A DNA stretch of 64,000 bases from Callorhinus ursinus (GCF_003265705.1 NW_020312817.1:47463182-47527181); one strand, 5' to 3'. Positions 34,085 to 47,723 are shown, numbered from the stretch's first letter. Notes: generated by a model from the sequence alone, not told the origin. Translations and numbers: made by a program.

Positions 34085-34315
34085 TATTTTTAAATAGCAC
34101 TTTATAATTTACCAAGCAATTTTAATGTTTTCTCATTTATTCATCTTAACACTTCTTAGACAGCTATATAACATAAATCATTATTTTATAGACTAGGACA
34201 TTAAGGACAGGAGACACACATGACTTTGTCCAGTATGGAAACCAATCCAGACTTCTAAATCTGGCCCTCTGATTCCATATCCCTCGCTCTCTCTACTACA
34301 GCATGCTGAAGTCAC
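34085..34315 (-). repeat. MIR SINE fossil, antisense
   Basis: Blocks 'gcactttataatttaccaag', 'tttctcatttattcatctta', 'ttttatagactaggacatta' and 'ccagacttctaaatctggcc' follow the antisense MIR from 3' to 5' end over about 230 bases. Confidence 0.7.
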
Positions 34316-36823
34316 TAGTGAAAAAGCACTCCATATGTCACACAACATGCCATAAGATTGTCCAACTATTTTGAAGAAAATCTCCCAGAGAAATCAATGA
34401 CCAAGAGAGAATTGCAGAAAGCAGATGGTGTCATCAGCACACTTCTGGTGTGGCATCTGTGGTTACTTCTGTGCCTCTAGATTGGATTGTACTTACATCA
34501 AAAGAGCCAATATGTGCAGAAAGAAAGAAAATAATAATAAAATAAGAACAAAACTTTCAGCACAGGCACATTTACTAATTACAGAACTGTTGGTGGATAT
34601 TAACCATACTATGTGGTATGTATGGTGTGGTGTGGTGTTGGGTGTATTTGTGTGTGTGTGTGTCCGTGCCTGAGCATTAACAGAGGCTTACCTAATGCTC
34701 AGTGAATGTTGTAAAGCTTGGAAGCCCAGAGGCCAAAGGGGCCCCAAGGGATCACCTAGAAATCACAGTAATGGAGTTGCAGTGGTAACCCCCTACCTAA
34801 TTACAGATGGTGCTCAAGGCAAAATCCCATTAAGACAAGTTTTATGGGTTTGTTGCGGATTGGCTGTTAGAAATTATACCATTAGTACACAGAGCCTGAA
34901 GCCGAAACAGTACTGATCTCCCATCTCTACAGAGAGATAAAAAATGGGAAAAAAATTAAAATCCCCCAAGCCCCACACTCCAACTTAAACAGGATTCCAT
35001 TCTAAGAAAATATGCTATAAATCAGTTAAAAAAATAAAAACAACTTTAATTGCAATTACCATATTTTTAGAGCTCTATTACAAAGTACATTCACCTATTT
35101 TTTTTTTTTTCCATTCTGAAAACAAGCTAAAAAGATGTGAGTTTCCTTTGATTTTCACTTTGAAGTGGTGTTTTTCTAGTCAGGTCACTGACGCATGTGG
35201 CTGGACTCTTCAGTCCTGTCTTGGACTAGATCCGTGATGGATTTACATGGAAGGAATGTCAGGCAAATGTTGACTCTATTATGATGAAAGAAGGGTTTTG
35301 CCCCCTGGTGAATTATGCTGGACCACACGTGTAGCCTAAGACCTCAAATAGCTTGTTTAACTTACGGTCAAGGCTAGAAGCATACCTACTCTCTCACTTT
35401 TCCTTAAGTCTGTACTAGGACATTTAGACTATTTCACTCTAATGACAAAGGAAATCTCAAAGGAAAACCCAAAGTAGAAAAAGCTAAAAACTAGAGCAGA
35501 GCGGGGCTGAAATTCTCAGTTTATGTTTCTTCCTTCTGAACCCAACTCTGGTAGATCCACAAATATTTTCTGTAGATGTTCAGATAGTTAATGCAAATTC
35601 AGCTTTGTGGGCTGTAAGACCTCTTTTGCAACTTTTCAACTTTGCTTCTACAGCATGAAAGCATTCATAGACAATTTGAAAACAAATGGGCACAGACATA
35701 TTTGTTGTGGAACAGACTGGATGTGGTCTGTGGAGCCTATTTTTGCCCACCATCTAGGTCTTTAATAAGTGGGCTGATCATCTTGGCACAAGGGGGCTCC
35801 AGGCCATCTCTCTCTCTCTCCTGAAGAAACTGCAAGAAAAGCAAGGGAGAGACTATTAACAAATGAGAGCACTCCACAAAGAAAACAAAGTAAAGGACCA
35901 TTTTTCCTTTCATTGTTATCTCTGACCCTAACTCTATGGCTTAATTTGTTTTTATTTCCTTGAAGCATTCAAAACTACTAAGAGGCTGAGTTTGTAGGCT
36001 GTAGCTTTAGCTTTGAATTTTATGTAAAATTAAATACAGTAACATAGAATCATTCCCAAGAAATATATTTAATATGATTTTATATTAAAGATGACTTCAC
36101 CACATTCTAAATTTTTGATAGTCCTTGCTTAAGTTTTTCATGGCATAAGTCAAGAGGTGAAGGGAAAATTATCATGAATTAAGTACCAACCTTGAAAAGC
36201 ATTTTTTATTCCTTGAACTGATTAAAGGTCATTCAGTTAGCTTGCAAAAACTGAGAATCATTCAGTATTCTGGGCTATAGTTTTCTTTTCCTATTCACCT
36301 AAAGAGAGGGTAAGTTGGCTTCCTGACTAACCATCTCATCAGTACCAACAGCTTCATTGTATGCCCTGAAATTAAGGCATGACTGCCTTTAAAATTCATG
36401 AACCCATATTGGCCTCAATGTTTCAGTCTTTGATCTTTCACCACTGATTGTTCTACATCATCGAAAATCCTCAAAACTCCTCCGTGAATAGTGGTCAGGC
36501 CCACAGACGCACTGTAGAATTTGTTCTTGAAATCGCACAATTGAAAGACTACATTTCATCCCCCACTCGTGCACTTGTTTAAACATATTCATAACACTTC
36601 AGAATGGCTTTTGCTGTTATTCAGTAAATTATACATGATACCACTTTTAATGTTTTAAATGAGAGAACTGACAGTCAAAATAGAGAATTCCAATTAACAC
36701 TGAATTTTTATTTTATCAATATTTTAAAGGATTTTAAGCATCAGATATGAGGTGTGATTCTAAAGTGTGACTTTAGTCACAAACCCAAACTTCCACATCC
36801 ACATGGCTCCTGTCCTTCTATTT
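34316..36823. other. Unique-looking non-coding DNA with small simple repeats
   Basis: About 2.5 kb without a recognised gene. It holds a TG-rich run (34617-34665), a poly-T run (35097-35111) and a short TC run (35808-35821). Short frames on both strands have no features. Confidence 0.4.
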
Positions 36824-36933
36824 GATTCAACAAACATTTATTATGTGACTATTATATGTCTGATATCAAGCCATATAAAACTGGAAAGGCATATTCTCTG
36901 CCTTCTAAGAGCATGAAATTTAGAAAGGCAGTT
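36824..36933 (-). repeat. LINE-2/MIR-type fossil, antisense, cut by a SINE
   Basis: 'gattcaacaaacatttatta' followed by 'ctctgccttctaagagcatg' is the antisense 3' end of a LINE-2-like repeat. The SINE at 36,948 lies just beyond it. Confidence 0.45.
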
Positions 36934-37196
36934 AGGGTATGTGTTTTTATTTATCTTATTTATTTTTTTATTTTTATTTTTCATAAAGTTTTTTTTAAGA
37001 TTTTATTTATTTGTCAGAGAGAGAGAGAGCACAAGCAGGGGGAGTGGCAGGCAGAGGGAGAAACAGACTCCCCACTGAGCAAGAAGCCCAATGCAATACT
37101 CGATCCCAGGACCCTGGGATTAAGGGGATTAAGAGCTGAGCTGAAGGCAGATGCTCAAGTGACTGAGCCACATAGGTGTCCCAGGGTATGTGTTTT
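36934..37196 (-). mobile_element. Carnivore tRNA-Lys SINE, antisense
   Basis: T-rich tail from 36,948, 'aagattttatttatttgtca', a GA-rich block and the closing 'gagccacataggtgtccc' at 37182. A perfect 14-bp duplication, agggtatgtgtttt, lies at 36934-36947 and 37183-37196. Confidence 0.95.
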
Positions 37197-37876
37197 GTAA
37201 AATTAGTCAATTCATTTGAATCATTTCAGTATAATTATTTTTCAAGGACAAGACCTCTGAAGTAATAAATCATACAAGAAAATAAATCATATTACTTAGA
37301 GGAGTTACCTTGTTTTACCCACTGAGCCCCACTGTCCCAACTGTTGAGAATCCTACAGAGAGATGTCAGTGCTTTGAAGCTGAAACATTCTTGAGAAAGA
37401 GACTAAAACATTAGACTGAATTAGTAAACTGAGAAAGCCTAAGGCACAAACAGGAAGCTAAATGACATATGTTTATTTATTTGCTGCCTCTCTCAGTGTA
37501 TTAATTAGGATTTCATTGGTTGCAATGGGTGGAAACCGAAGTAAATTAGTGGAGAGAGAGCAGAGAAATATATTGACTCTTGAAATACATTACTATTGAA
37601 AACCAAACTACAGGAAAGGTGGTAGCTCTGAGAATCTAGCTCTGCCATCTGGACTTTTCTATTTTATCTTTTGTCTCGTTTATCTATGGCATATGCTTCA
37701 TTATCACTCATGCTTGATCTGTAGAAATCGTGGCTATCAAGAAGAAAAAAGTTTTATATCTTGTACTTTTTATAATGGAGAGAAATTTTTAATTTCTTAA
37801 TCCCCTCAAGTTCTTAAAATCCCAGGGAAAGAATTTGATTGGCTCAGTTTTAGACATTCACATTTCAAAGCAAATC

Positions 37877-37919
<43 letters not shown>

Positions 37920-39279
37920 CACATATATATATGTATGTATATGGTAGTGCCTCAGGTGGTCATGCAGATATAACAAAAGAGGGCTTTCAGGAAAAGTATA
38001 AGATAACCACTGACAAAGACCTCTATAGAGATCCACTACAAACATATGAAATGTAAATATTGCAAATGCTAATAACCGTAAATGCAAATGTAAAATAGTT
38101 GCTAATTTACAATTTGAATGGAGAAATAAATTAAGGAGATGTAATATATTATGTCTCCATTCATCAACTTGACACATTTTCATATGCATTCTCTTTGGTT
38201 CCAGTGAGACTAGGAGGGAGTTTCATGTTGACATGAATTTTTCTGATATAGGTTTTTGGGAATTTTAGGATAAGGAACAGTGTGTGGGTGCATTGAGAGA
38301 TAATTTCTTTTCTTGATGAAAGTGACATTACCATCTTAGTTACAATTCATGAAAATGTCAGCTGTAACTCAGTTCTCCTTTACTTCATCAATTTGCTCTT
38401 CAATAACAGACAGTAATGGGCTTCATTAGAAGGAGTGAACCAGAGAATGCATATGGTATGTACAAATTTTGGGGGATCTAATGTAGAGTGAATCTGTAGT
38501 ATTATTGATTGGCAATGGCACAGCCTTGTTTAAAGAGTTTTTCTTTGTAAGACTACTAAGTAGTTTTATTTATTTTTTAAAAAATGAATATTTTTAAGAT
38601 CTTGGTTAATTTTTCATAAAAGTACTCTTAAATACATTTCGTATCTTACTAAATCCTCTATACACTCATTGAAGGGAGAAATTTAGAACCCCAAAGGAGG
38701 AAACAATTAGATTCCTCAGTTTATGAAAAGTGGAACTTAGAAAAAAATTCACTTATAGTAATAATTCCTAAATGAAGTCTCAGACTTACCTATTGTTTCA
38801 AGGATAGCAGTTGGAAAATATAACCTTGTAATAACTTGATTTTATTTCTTAGGCCTCACATATTTATTACCTTAAAAAGATAGTTTACAGGCAAATATAA
38901 CAACTACATTGAATGCTATTGGAAAAGGTTTTAGTCTTTGTTGGATGCTTGGATTACAAATATGTGAGAAAGGGTTTCTTTCAAATATATTCTGAGCACA
39001 GCCCATTCTAATATAAGATGATGTATGTATTCCCCCAAATCACTGTGCTGTGTAAAATTGCACAGTAAAAGTCACAAGGCATATAGGGAAAATGGGATTG
39101 GGTCACAACACTTAAGAACTTTGTTAGTGCCACATTTACGAAAAGATAAGAACCCAATAGAAGGAAGCAGCACACTTTCACACGTAGTAAATGGTTAGGA
39201 AACATGTGAATATTGCCCTAAAATGGCACTTTACCTTGAGAGTGGCTGCAAATTTGTTTGTGAATATAGGCATCAGAAA
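37197..39279. other. AT-rich unique DNA with a TA microsatellite
   Basis: No gene or named repeat seen. The frames over the TA run (37835-38056 plus, 37875-38189 minus) are artefacts of alternating TA. Confidence 0.4.
37880..37944. repeat. (TA)n / (TATG)n microsatellite
   Basis: About 17 TA units followed by imperfect atacac and atgtatgt units. Self-complementary and likely variable. Confidence 0.95.
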
Positions 39280-39885
39280 CTATATTAGTTTTCTATTAAC
39301 AAATCACCACAAACTTGGTGGCTTGAAACAGCACCCATATTATACTGTGTGGTTTTAAAGGCCAGAAGTCTTGGCATAGCTCAACTGGATCCTTGGCTCA
39401 GGATCTCACAGGTAACATCAAGGCTGCCCCCAAGCCTGCCTGCAATCTCTGTTAAAGCTCTGGTTCTCTTCTGAGCTCATTCAGGTTGTTAGCAGAATGG
39501 ATGTGGGGGTGGCGGGATGGAGGCCTCAGCTCCCTCCAGTGTAGCTGTGTTCTTCATCATAGACAACAGGACAGCATTTCTAACTTCTCTCATCTTTGAC
39601 CTTAAGATTCTGTTTTTAAGGGCTCACATGATTAGGTAAGACTCGCCCAGAATAATCTACCTTAAATCAGTGAAAGTTAACTTAGGGATTAATTATGTTG
39701 ATTAGAGAACTTAATTATATCTGTAAATTATTTTCACCCCTACTATATAATACGTCATAATCATAGGAGAGATAACCTATCACCTATCACCTCTGCAAGT
39801 TATAAGTCCCTCCCACCCAAGAGCAAGGGATAATATGAGGACACGAGTCATTGGAGGTCATCTTTGAATTCTGGCTAAGACAGAA
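39280..39885 (-). mobile_element. MaLR-type (MLT1-like) LTR, antisense
   Basis: Opens 'tattagttttctattaacaa' with 'caccacaaacttggtggctt', continues 'gctcattcaggttgttagca' and 'ctcacatgattaggtaagac', and closes near 'catctttgaattctggctaa'. This is the antisense order of a widespread mammalian LTR; a sense relative lies at 59,218. Non-coding; subfamily unresolved. Confidence 0.6.
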
Positions 39886-41519
39886 CAGTTGCAGTTTGTA
39901 AGTTATTGCAATGTGGTAGAAGTAGGGCTAATTGAAATTGGATGGAAAGTTTTAACACAAGATGTGGACCAGTGGGGCTCATAACACATGAGTGAACTGA
40001 GGCAGCTGGTAGATGTTTGAGATGTGCATATGTATGTGTTTTGTGTATTCCTACATGGTGGCTCTGTTCAGCTGGGTGTACTTTTTGGCATTCAGCTAGC
40101 ATTTCTCACAGATGAAATCATGCATAAGCAAACACAAATTTGTATTACACTCAAATTTTCCTTAATATATCAGTTGTGCTGGGACTAATGTGCATTTTTA
40201 AAACAAGCATTATAGCAGAATGAACTATACATATTTGTCTTTCTATCACCTTCAGTACTTAAAATAATGTTGGCATATAATGGAAGTTTTATAATATGTT
40301 TAAATTGAATAGAATTGAAATAGACTCTGGAACTTGAGAGAGATTCATGAATGGGCTCTATTTCAATCCATCAAGTCCTTGCTGAGTTGTGTTCATGGTT
40401 CCAAAGAGCCATAGAGAAAGAGAAGTGGGTTGAATATATGATCTATCTACAAATCATGTAGAACTCACAGAGAACAAAAGAGGAGAGTTTCAGGAAAGGA
40501 TATTGTAAAGGCAGTATGGTATAGTTTGGATACCTGAGTTCTAATCTGAAGGTTACCATTATGATCTCTGTTACATGTATTTTGTCTTGGTTTTAAAATA
40601 TGTGTTTGGGACAAAGTGATTTTTCTGAAAGAAAATGAGTTTCTGTAACAGACACTTTCAGAAAGTAGGCTTGCCTCTATTTCTTACTTGGGCTATTTGT
40701 AAAATGCTGCTCAGGTGATTAAGGCTCCACACTATATTTAAGAAATTCCAGCACAGCTCCCCAGTAGAACTTCCTCATCAGAGAGATGACTAGGAACCTA
40801 AGTGAAAACAGCCAAGCTGCATCGAAAATATTTGACATCTGTGCAATGGCAATATTAGGGATTGCCTCATGTGTAGATAATCTTATGGAAATCTTTCAGG
40901 AATGTAGAAAAAGCAATAAGGAAACAATTCTCTTTGAAGATAAATGATGGGTGACCATACTTAATTCAAGTTAGCCCCTGAATTACCACGGAAATAACTA
41001 AAGATATGCAAAATAAGAATATTCTTAGTTATAAGATACAGAAAGGAAATAGCATAAAAACAACACAAACGTAAGAATTGTGTGCAGTGGGCTTTAACCA
41101 AAGGAAGCGTTAAACTATAATAAATGCAACAGAAAAAGCTTTTCTCAATATATGGGTTATATGTGGCATTGAGAAGAAAAGTTTTGTGTCAATTAGGAAA
41201 AGAAAGTAGGAAAATAAAATAAATATAGTGACTAAGAACTGACCAAGAACTGTAAGAATAAACATGAAAATAAGGTTGTATTTATTAGTTATTAAAATAA
41301 AGGTGAATTTTGTTTGAAGATTTTTTATGAAAGTCAGTGACTCCCAAATTGGTTTCAAAACAAATAACTAAATGCCATTTGTGAGAAACACATCTAAAAG
41401 AAAATGCCACTGAATAATAATAATACAGGTGGATAAATGTACGATAGATAAATACAAACAGGAAAAAAAAGGGGGCAATCTTAGGTAGTATTTGACAGTG
41501 CAGTTCTGGTGAAAAGCAT
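39886..41519. other. Unique-looking non-coding DNA
   Basis: No gene recognised. A faint MIR-like block sits near 40,508-40,560 ('ggcagtatggtatagtttgg'). Confidence 0.35.
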
Positions 41520-41580
41520 TTATGATTCATTCAACAAATATTTATGTAGTGCCTACTATAGTCAGGAGCAGGGCAGAGTG
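41520..41580 (-). repeat. LINE-2/MIR-type fossil fragment, antisense
   Basis: 'attcattcaacaaatattta' followed by 'gtagtgcctactata' matches the antisense 3' end common to L2-type repeats. Confidence 0.5.
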
Positions 41581-42199
41581 TCTCATCTATTAGGTCTGGA
41601 CAAAATACTTTGTGGTCCTACCTTCCCCTCAACCTGATCTTGTCTAGTGATCAGGTGGTCAAGTGTTATCATCTCTGACTTCCTAAATAATCCTAGGCAT
41701 CCAACATTTCTGCTATACTAGTCATGGAGTTATACCATAAGCACTCCCCTGCTCTCCAGAAGAAGCAACTAAAATTAGAGATATGTGTAATCTTCGTTAA
41801 GTGCATTGATCTAGAAATTACAAATTTCATTTGGCAATCACTGAAGAGGTAAACTTGGGGTTGAATAGATTACCTGACTGGTAGTAAAATCCTCTGCCCA
41901 CTCATGACTAAGGCTACTATAAAATTCCTGGATTTTTAAAAACTTTAAATAAACTTAGCAGGGGGGGAATCAATCAACTTTAAAAATACAAGACAATCAA
42001 TGAAATTTGCTAACTGGAATCCAAATGACGGTACACAATGAATTTCCTTTAAGTTTGATAATGGCATTGTAGTTATGTTAAAAACCTTTTTTTAAGGTCT
42101 TTTAGAGACTCTGTCGACACAATGACAGTAGGGCATGGGGAACCATTGGGAGAGGTAGGTAGAGGAGTAGATGAAGAAGTTTGCCTGTGTTGATAATTG
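41581..42199. other. Unique-looking non-coding DNA
   Basis: No gene or repeat recognised. Confidence 0.35.
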
Positions 42200-43340
42200 A
42201 GTGAAAGTCTTTGAGAGATTCTACTTTTTTCCACTTATGTATGTGTTTTCATTCTTCCCTGACAAATATAAAAATGAGTCCAGTAGCAATGAGCACAACC
42301 AGCACCCAGACCTTAGAGTCTAATGCTGTTCTTGATAAACATACCCAGATCTCTTTGAAGAAATGGCTAATTCTCAGGCTGGAGCAGGAATATACATGAT
42401 AACCATGGAGCCTCTTGTAGTGCCAGAAAGTAAAGAAGAGCTCAAAAGCCAAAACAAAGGGACATGTCAAATGGATAGGAGCCAACAGGAAAGAAACTAA
42501 TTGCCAAAACTGGCACAATTGGGGCAACAAAATAAATAATACAACCTACAGTATAAAATTAATGGCCATGAGTCCACATGATATACACAAAAGATCAGGT
42601 AGATAAATAAATGGGGAAAGAGACAAGTCTCCTGTACAGAAGAATTCCAAATCATTTGTAGATGCTCACTGCTCCAGGAGATGGAGCTTAATTCCCTAAC
42701 CCTTGAGTGTGGACTGTACTCAATGACTTGCTTTTACAGAATAGAGCACAAAAAAGGGGACTGAGGGTGGGGCAGTAACAATAGTAGAGAAAGATGGCAA
42801 ACATTACCTCTGCCAGGTGACCAAGATTAGCATCATCTGTGGTAAGTCATCTTAATAGTGTGTACACACCAGATATGATGTGATGAGAAGCACTTCGCCT
42901 TTGTGGTCTTCTTACCAAAACCCAAGGTCCCAGTGTAACCATAAATAAATGGTCACACAAATCCGAACTGAGCAACATTCCACAAAATACCTGACTGGTG
43001 ATTCTCAAAACTGCCAAATCACCAAAAATAAGCAAGATCTGAGAAACTGTCATAGCCAAGAAAAAGCTAAAGGACATGGTGACAAAATTTAATGTTACCA
43101 TGTGGGATCCTGGAACAGAAAAAGGACATTAGGTGAAAATTAGTGAAATCTGAATATAATATGGAGTTTAGTTAATAATAATATATGAAGGCTGGCTTTT
43201 TAGTTTTGATAAATGTAAGATGGTAAAAATGGGGAACACAAGATGAAGAGTATTTGGGAAGTCTGTACTGTCTTCGAACTCTTCTGTAAATCTAAAGCCA
43301 TTCTAAAGTCAAAACAAAACAAAACAAAAACAAAAAACAT
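42200..43340 (+). mobile_element. Ancient L1 3' end
   Basis: The 3' part ('gatcctggaacagaaaaagg', 'acattaggtgaaaattagtg', 'atatggagtttagttaataa', 'ctgtaaatctaaagccattc') and the closing A-rich caaaacaaaac tail match an old mammalian L1 3'UTR. The 5' boundary is uncertain. The minus-strand frames inside (42249-42530, 42847-43101) are not genes. Confidence 0.6.
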
Positions 43341-43503
43341 GCAACTATGGAGAAACCAGGAAAAAATGTTTCAGTTATATAAATTAATTAAAATGTGGTA
43401 GAGACAGGGACTAGAATAATGGTATTTTGGCAAATGAAGTGGAATGCAAAGACAATTTGCTGAGAATCTGCTATGGGCTAGAGGCTATGCTAGATGCTTC
43501 ATT

Positions 43504-43716
43504 TTATGTAGCATATATATTTTTTTAAGTTTTATTTATTTGGCAGAGAGAGATAGCGAGAGCAGGAGCACAAACGGGAGTGGGAGAGGGAGTAACAGGC
43601 TTCCCGCTGAGCAGGGAGCCCGATATGGGGCTCGATCCCAGGATGCTGGGATCATGACCTGAGCCAAAGGCAGATGCTTAACGACTGAGCCATCCAGGCG
43701 CCCTTATGTACCATAT
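43504..43716 (-). mobile_element. Carnivore tRNA-Lys SINE, antisense
   Basis: From the T-rich tail (43,517) to 'gagccatccaggcgccc' (43703). The flanks ttatgtagcatat and ttatgtaccatat form a 13-bp duplication with one mismatch (43504-43516, 43704-43716). Confidence 0.95.
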
Positions 43717-44374
43717 TTTATTTGTTGCTTTTTCATTATTCTATATTTAGACACATAAGAAAACACCTTTAAAACAACAACGGCTCCAAACAGTTACTAG
43801 CCGAGTCTCCCAAATTACAAATAAATCACCTTGACAACTTTTGAATGTCATTAGGTTTTACATATCACCTAGTGTGACAGCTATGAAAATGAAGTCTTCT
43901 CCAGGTTCTGAAATAAATTACTAAAACCTCAATGTCATTCTTTTACACAAGTGCAAAACCTCCAGAAATCTATAGGAGACTAAACCATTATTTCAAAACC
44001 AAGTATACATGCCTGAAGATTATAAAATGGGTGTCTATAGTCTAAAACTGTGCTGAAGAACTCAAAGTGTTGTGGAAGGAACTTCTGGAAAGCTTGTATT
44101 TAAAGCCCCTTATCTGAGACTAACAGAAGGTTGCATCAAAGTTTATCCTTTTGAGGAAAAATATTTTATTTCTATAGAAAAGGAAGAGAAGAGAGGAAAA
44201 TGTGGAATGGCTGCATATTAACCATTTCCATCAAGACGACAATGTTGTAAATGTCTCCTGCAAAGTGATTTTTATTATCTGTAGGTGCCAGAAAAGGATC
44301 CTGCATTGTTCTTTTGAAAGAACTATGGGGCAAAATCTCACTGGAAAAATATCTAATTGGAATTCAAATTGAAC
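43717..44374. other. Unique-looking non-coding DNA
   Basis: No gene or repeat recognised. Confidence 0.35.
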
Positions 44375-44460
44375 ATTCAATATATTTATAGAGAGTTCAT
44401 TATGCAAGACACTGGGTTAGGTTAGTGGAAATAAATAATATTTCAAAAAAAATATAAAGA
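44375..44460 (-). repeat. Possible LINE-2-type fossil, antisense
   Basis: 'cattcaatatatttatagag' with 'catta'-'gcaagacactgggttagg' weakly follows the antisense L2 3' end. Confidence 0.35.
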
Positions 44461-45120
44461 TGTAAAAGATGAGAATTTTTAGAATTGTGGCAACAAAGAT
44501 ATTGTAGTTATTGCATTACTTAGAACTGGACAGAGGGCTGGGAAAATACAGGATAAGAAACAGACTTTCTGTCATATTGATATTCAGTCTAAGACTGAAG
44601 TCTTATCTGAATATATATATATATATTAGCCTTCAAACTTCACTTACATTTCACTTACATGCCATGGTGTGCTCTGGATACTGACTCACTTAAGATCCAT
44701 TTAGTGGGACCAAAGAGAATAGCCAAATAAAATAACTTTAAAACGATTTCATAATATATTTCACATAGCAAGGCATTCACAGGAAGGTGGTTCAGAGGTG
44801 GGAAATTGGAAATTCAAAAATGTCAGGTCCTTATCAGCATCTACAATTTTCTCAGCAGTCCCTTTAGAGTCATAGGATGGAGACTGTAGCTCCAAACATA
44901 TGCCTTCACCCAGCCATGTTCAAAGTTCAAAGGATTAACTCAGGAGGTGCCAGTGCTCAAACCCTGCATGTTATCAAGAAATGTTTGTCTTCAGGACTGG
45001 CCTTTGGCCAGTTCTTGGGAGATGAACTCTGAGCTCTTGGAATATTCTGGCTGATTTAAAAAAATATTTTGTGTTTTGTTTTGTATGCCGGGTCCTTGGG
45101 CTGTGAGGTTATCACTTTTC
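44461..45120. other. Unique-looking non-coding DNA
   Basis: No gene recognised; short TA run near 44,611-44,628. Confidence 0.35.
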
Positions 45121-45770
45121 TTTTCTTTTTTTTTTTTGTTATGTTATGTTAATCACCATACATTAGTTTTTGATGTAGTGTTCTATGATTCATTGTTTGT
45201 GTATAACACCATAGCACATACCCTCTCCAATGTGTATCACCCAGCCACCCCATCCCTCCCACCCCCCCACCTCCAGCAACCCTCAGTTTGTTTCCTGAGA
45301 TTAAGAATTCCTCATGTGAGTGAGATCATATAATACATGTCTTTCTCTGATTGACTTATTTCACTCAGCATAATACCCTCCAGTTCCATCCACATTGTTG
45401 CAAATGGCAAGATCTCATTCCTTTTGATGGCTGCATAATATTCCATTGTGTATATGTACCACATCTTCTTTATCCATTCATCTGTTGTTGGACATCTAGG
45501 CTCTTTCCACAGTTTGGCTATTGTGGACATTGCTGCTATAAACATTGGGGTGCATGTACCCCTTCGGATCCCTACATTTGTATCTTTGGGGTAAATACCC
45601 AGTAGTGCAATTGCTGGGTTATAGGGTAGCTCTATTTTCAACTTTTTGAGGAACCTCCATACCTTTTTCCAGAGTGGCTGCACCAGCTTGCATTCCCACC
45701 AACAGTGTAGGAGAGTTCCCTTTTCTCCACATCCCCGCCAACTGTCGTTTCCTGACTTGTTAACTTTGAT
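45121..45770 (-). mobile_element. 5'-truncated L1 with internal deletion, antisense
   Basis: A poly-T tail, L1 3'UTR and the C-terminal part of ORF2. Compared with the copy at 22,262, about 201 bases are missing between 'gtgtataacacc' and 'atagcacataccc', with CACC at both edges in the longer copy. Eight bases near 'catacattagtttttgat' are also missing. The ORF2 end is readable without a break from about 45,767 to the stop at 45312-45314 (conserved [20 protein letters not shown] and WYIYTMEYYAAIKRNE). The host sequence resumes near 45,770. Truncation removes all catalytic domains. Confidence 0.9.
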
Positions 45771-46205
45771 CAGATGGTTTATGCTAGTAATGTGGTTCAT
45801 GGTGAATAATTGTTTTTGCTCTGGGAGGTTGGAGTCTGATGCATGCATATGTGCTTATGTGACGGATCACCCCCCAGCCCCCCATCGAAAAGAAACATGG
45901 ACATGAAAGCTCCGGTGAGCTGCCCTCATTGGCAGCACTTTTTATGTGTACCATCCATTGTTGCTGGAAGAGTTCAGCATATCAGTGTGACTCCACTGGG
46001 AAAGGACACCTCGAAGCTTAGAACTGTTTTCTCCTGAATTTCACCATAAGCACCTTCCTCTTTGCTGATTTTAATCTATATCCTTTTGCTGTAATAAACC
46101 ATTGCCCTGAGGATAACAGCTTTTCTGAGTCCTGGGAGTCCTTTCAGTGAATGACTGAGCCTGAGGATGGTCTTAGCGTCCCCCAGCAACGTTAATGTCA
46201 GGAGT
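45771..46205 (+). repeat. Possible ancient LTR or LINE 3' end
   Basis: 'cagtgtgactccactgggaa' with 'aggacacctcgaagctta', then 'ccttttgctgtaataaacca' (containing AATAAA) and 'ctgagtcctgggagtccttt' resemble a widespread decayed mammalian element with an LTR-like polyadenylation region. Family uncertain. Confidence 0.4.
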
Positions 46206-47723
46206 GGGAGGCAAGGAGGGCACTATTGTCATTCATGTCTCTTATTATCACAGAGGGAAAGCTTTTCCAGAATTCCCCCTGAACACTTCTTAATTTTCAC
46301 TGGTGAGAACCAGGGCATAGGGCCTTTCCTAGCAGCAACTAAGGCTAAATTAAGTGCATGGTAGTTTTAGCCCCTGTCATGTAAGGTAGGCTGTTATTAA
46401 GGAAAATGGGACAAGGAAATGGCTGTGAACCAGACCACCGAGAGTGGTGACAGAGGATTTCTGTTTCCTCTATGTTTTTATGTCCTCCCCTTCTCTTTTT
46501 ATGGCCAATCTCATTTATTCCACTTACACTTTTGGATGGGGATAAGCCTACACGTCCTATACTTGCATGGTTTATATGATAGGCCAAATATATTCCTAGA
46601 AGAAAATTTAAACTGATGGACACATGAGACATAAAGGTGAATTTATGAATTATGTTAAGACATTTAACCCAAGTTGGTACATAGCTGTACACAGGAGATT
46701 TAGTCTAAATCTGAACTGACAGAAAGAAACTACAATATTATCATTTGACTGCACCTCAAGTAAAAAAAAACTTTAGCATTAAATGAAATTTCAAAACATA
46801 GTATTTATTTGCTGCAAGTTTGTTGCTCTTTTGTGATTTTAATGGTTAATACAGCACTTGCAAAACTTTCATAAAAGGAGGACAGACATTTTTCAGGAAA
46901 GTATATTTCTTATACATTGGTGTGTTATTACAGTGTTTAGGTATTCTTGTTTTGTTAACATACCATTGTTTGTTATTGTTTGGTGAAAAGATGGTACATG
47001 AAGTATTAATCCTGGAAAACCAGCTAATACCTTAAAATATCAAATGGTGTGTTCAGCCCTCTTCTCTGCCCCCAAAGTAAAAAGATTCTGCTCTTCCTAT
47101 TATCATCAAGATTGCAGGCTAAGGTACTAGGCAGAAGAGATACAGAAGCACATTTTCCCTCTGAGTACACCTTTACCAATACAAAAATGAGGGGAGTAGG
47201 AGGCGCTAGTCAAGATGATACAGGTAGAGAAGAGTAAAAATAGAAAGAGGAAATGAGAATCAGTGTGTAACTTCCCGCTACTCCGCCAGCCAGAGGCAGA
47301 GTATGATCTGGAGATGAGAATGAAGAATGGGAGGGACCATTAGGGATTTGACTGGGATTGACATAAACTGGAAGGAGAGTAAATTTGGGGCTCAATTTTA
47401 TTATCTTGATATATGGTACTCAGCAGGCTTGCAGAGAAGGGCACATGTTGATATATGCACAGTAAGAACTCCAGACATCTCGCTGAGTTTTCCATGGAGG
47501 GAAATGGCCTGGAAAAAGATCCAACAGTTTTGGGTGACACCGAGAGAAACACAGAGCTGAGAGGAGTTAGTACATCCAACAGTGATACATAATGCATATA
47601 ACTCTGGTTAGAAACACAGACACTGTTTTTCAAAAATGACAGTGCTATGAAACCCAGTGAAAAAAATGAAAAACATATTTGAATTGAAAGGATTTTGGAA
47701 AGAGTTCTGGGAATTTAATGTAC
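46206..47723. other. Unique-looking non-coding DNA
   Basis: About 1.5 kb with several overlapping short frames on both strands, none showing a domain or consistent frame. No repeat recognised. Confidence 0.4.

Noticed and set aside
45312..45848. A 178-codon frame as a possible small gene
   Set aside because: It is the C-terminal end of a truncated L1 ORF2 plus upstream non-L1 codons; catalytic domains are absent.
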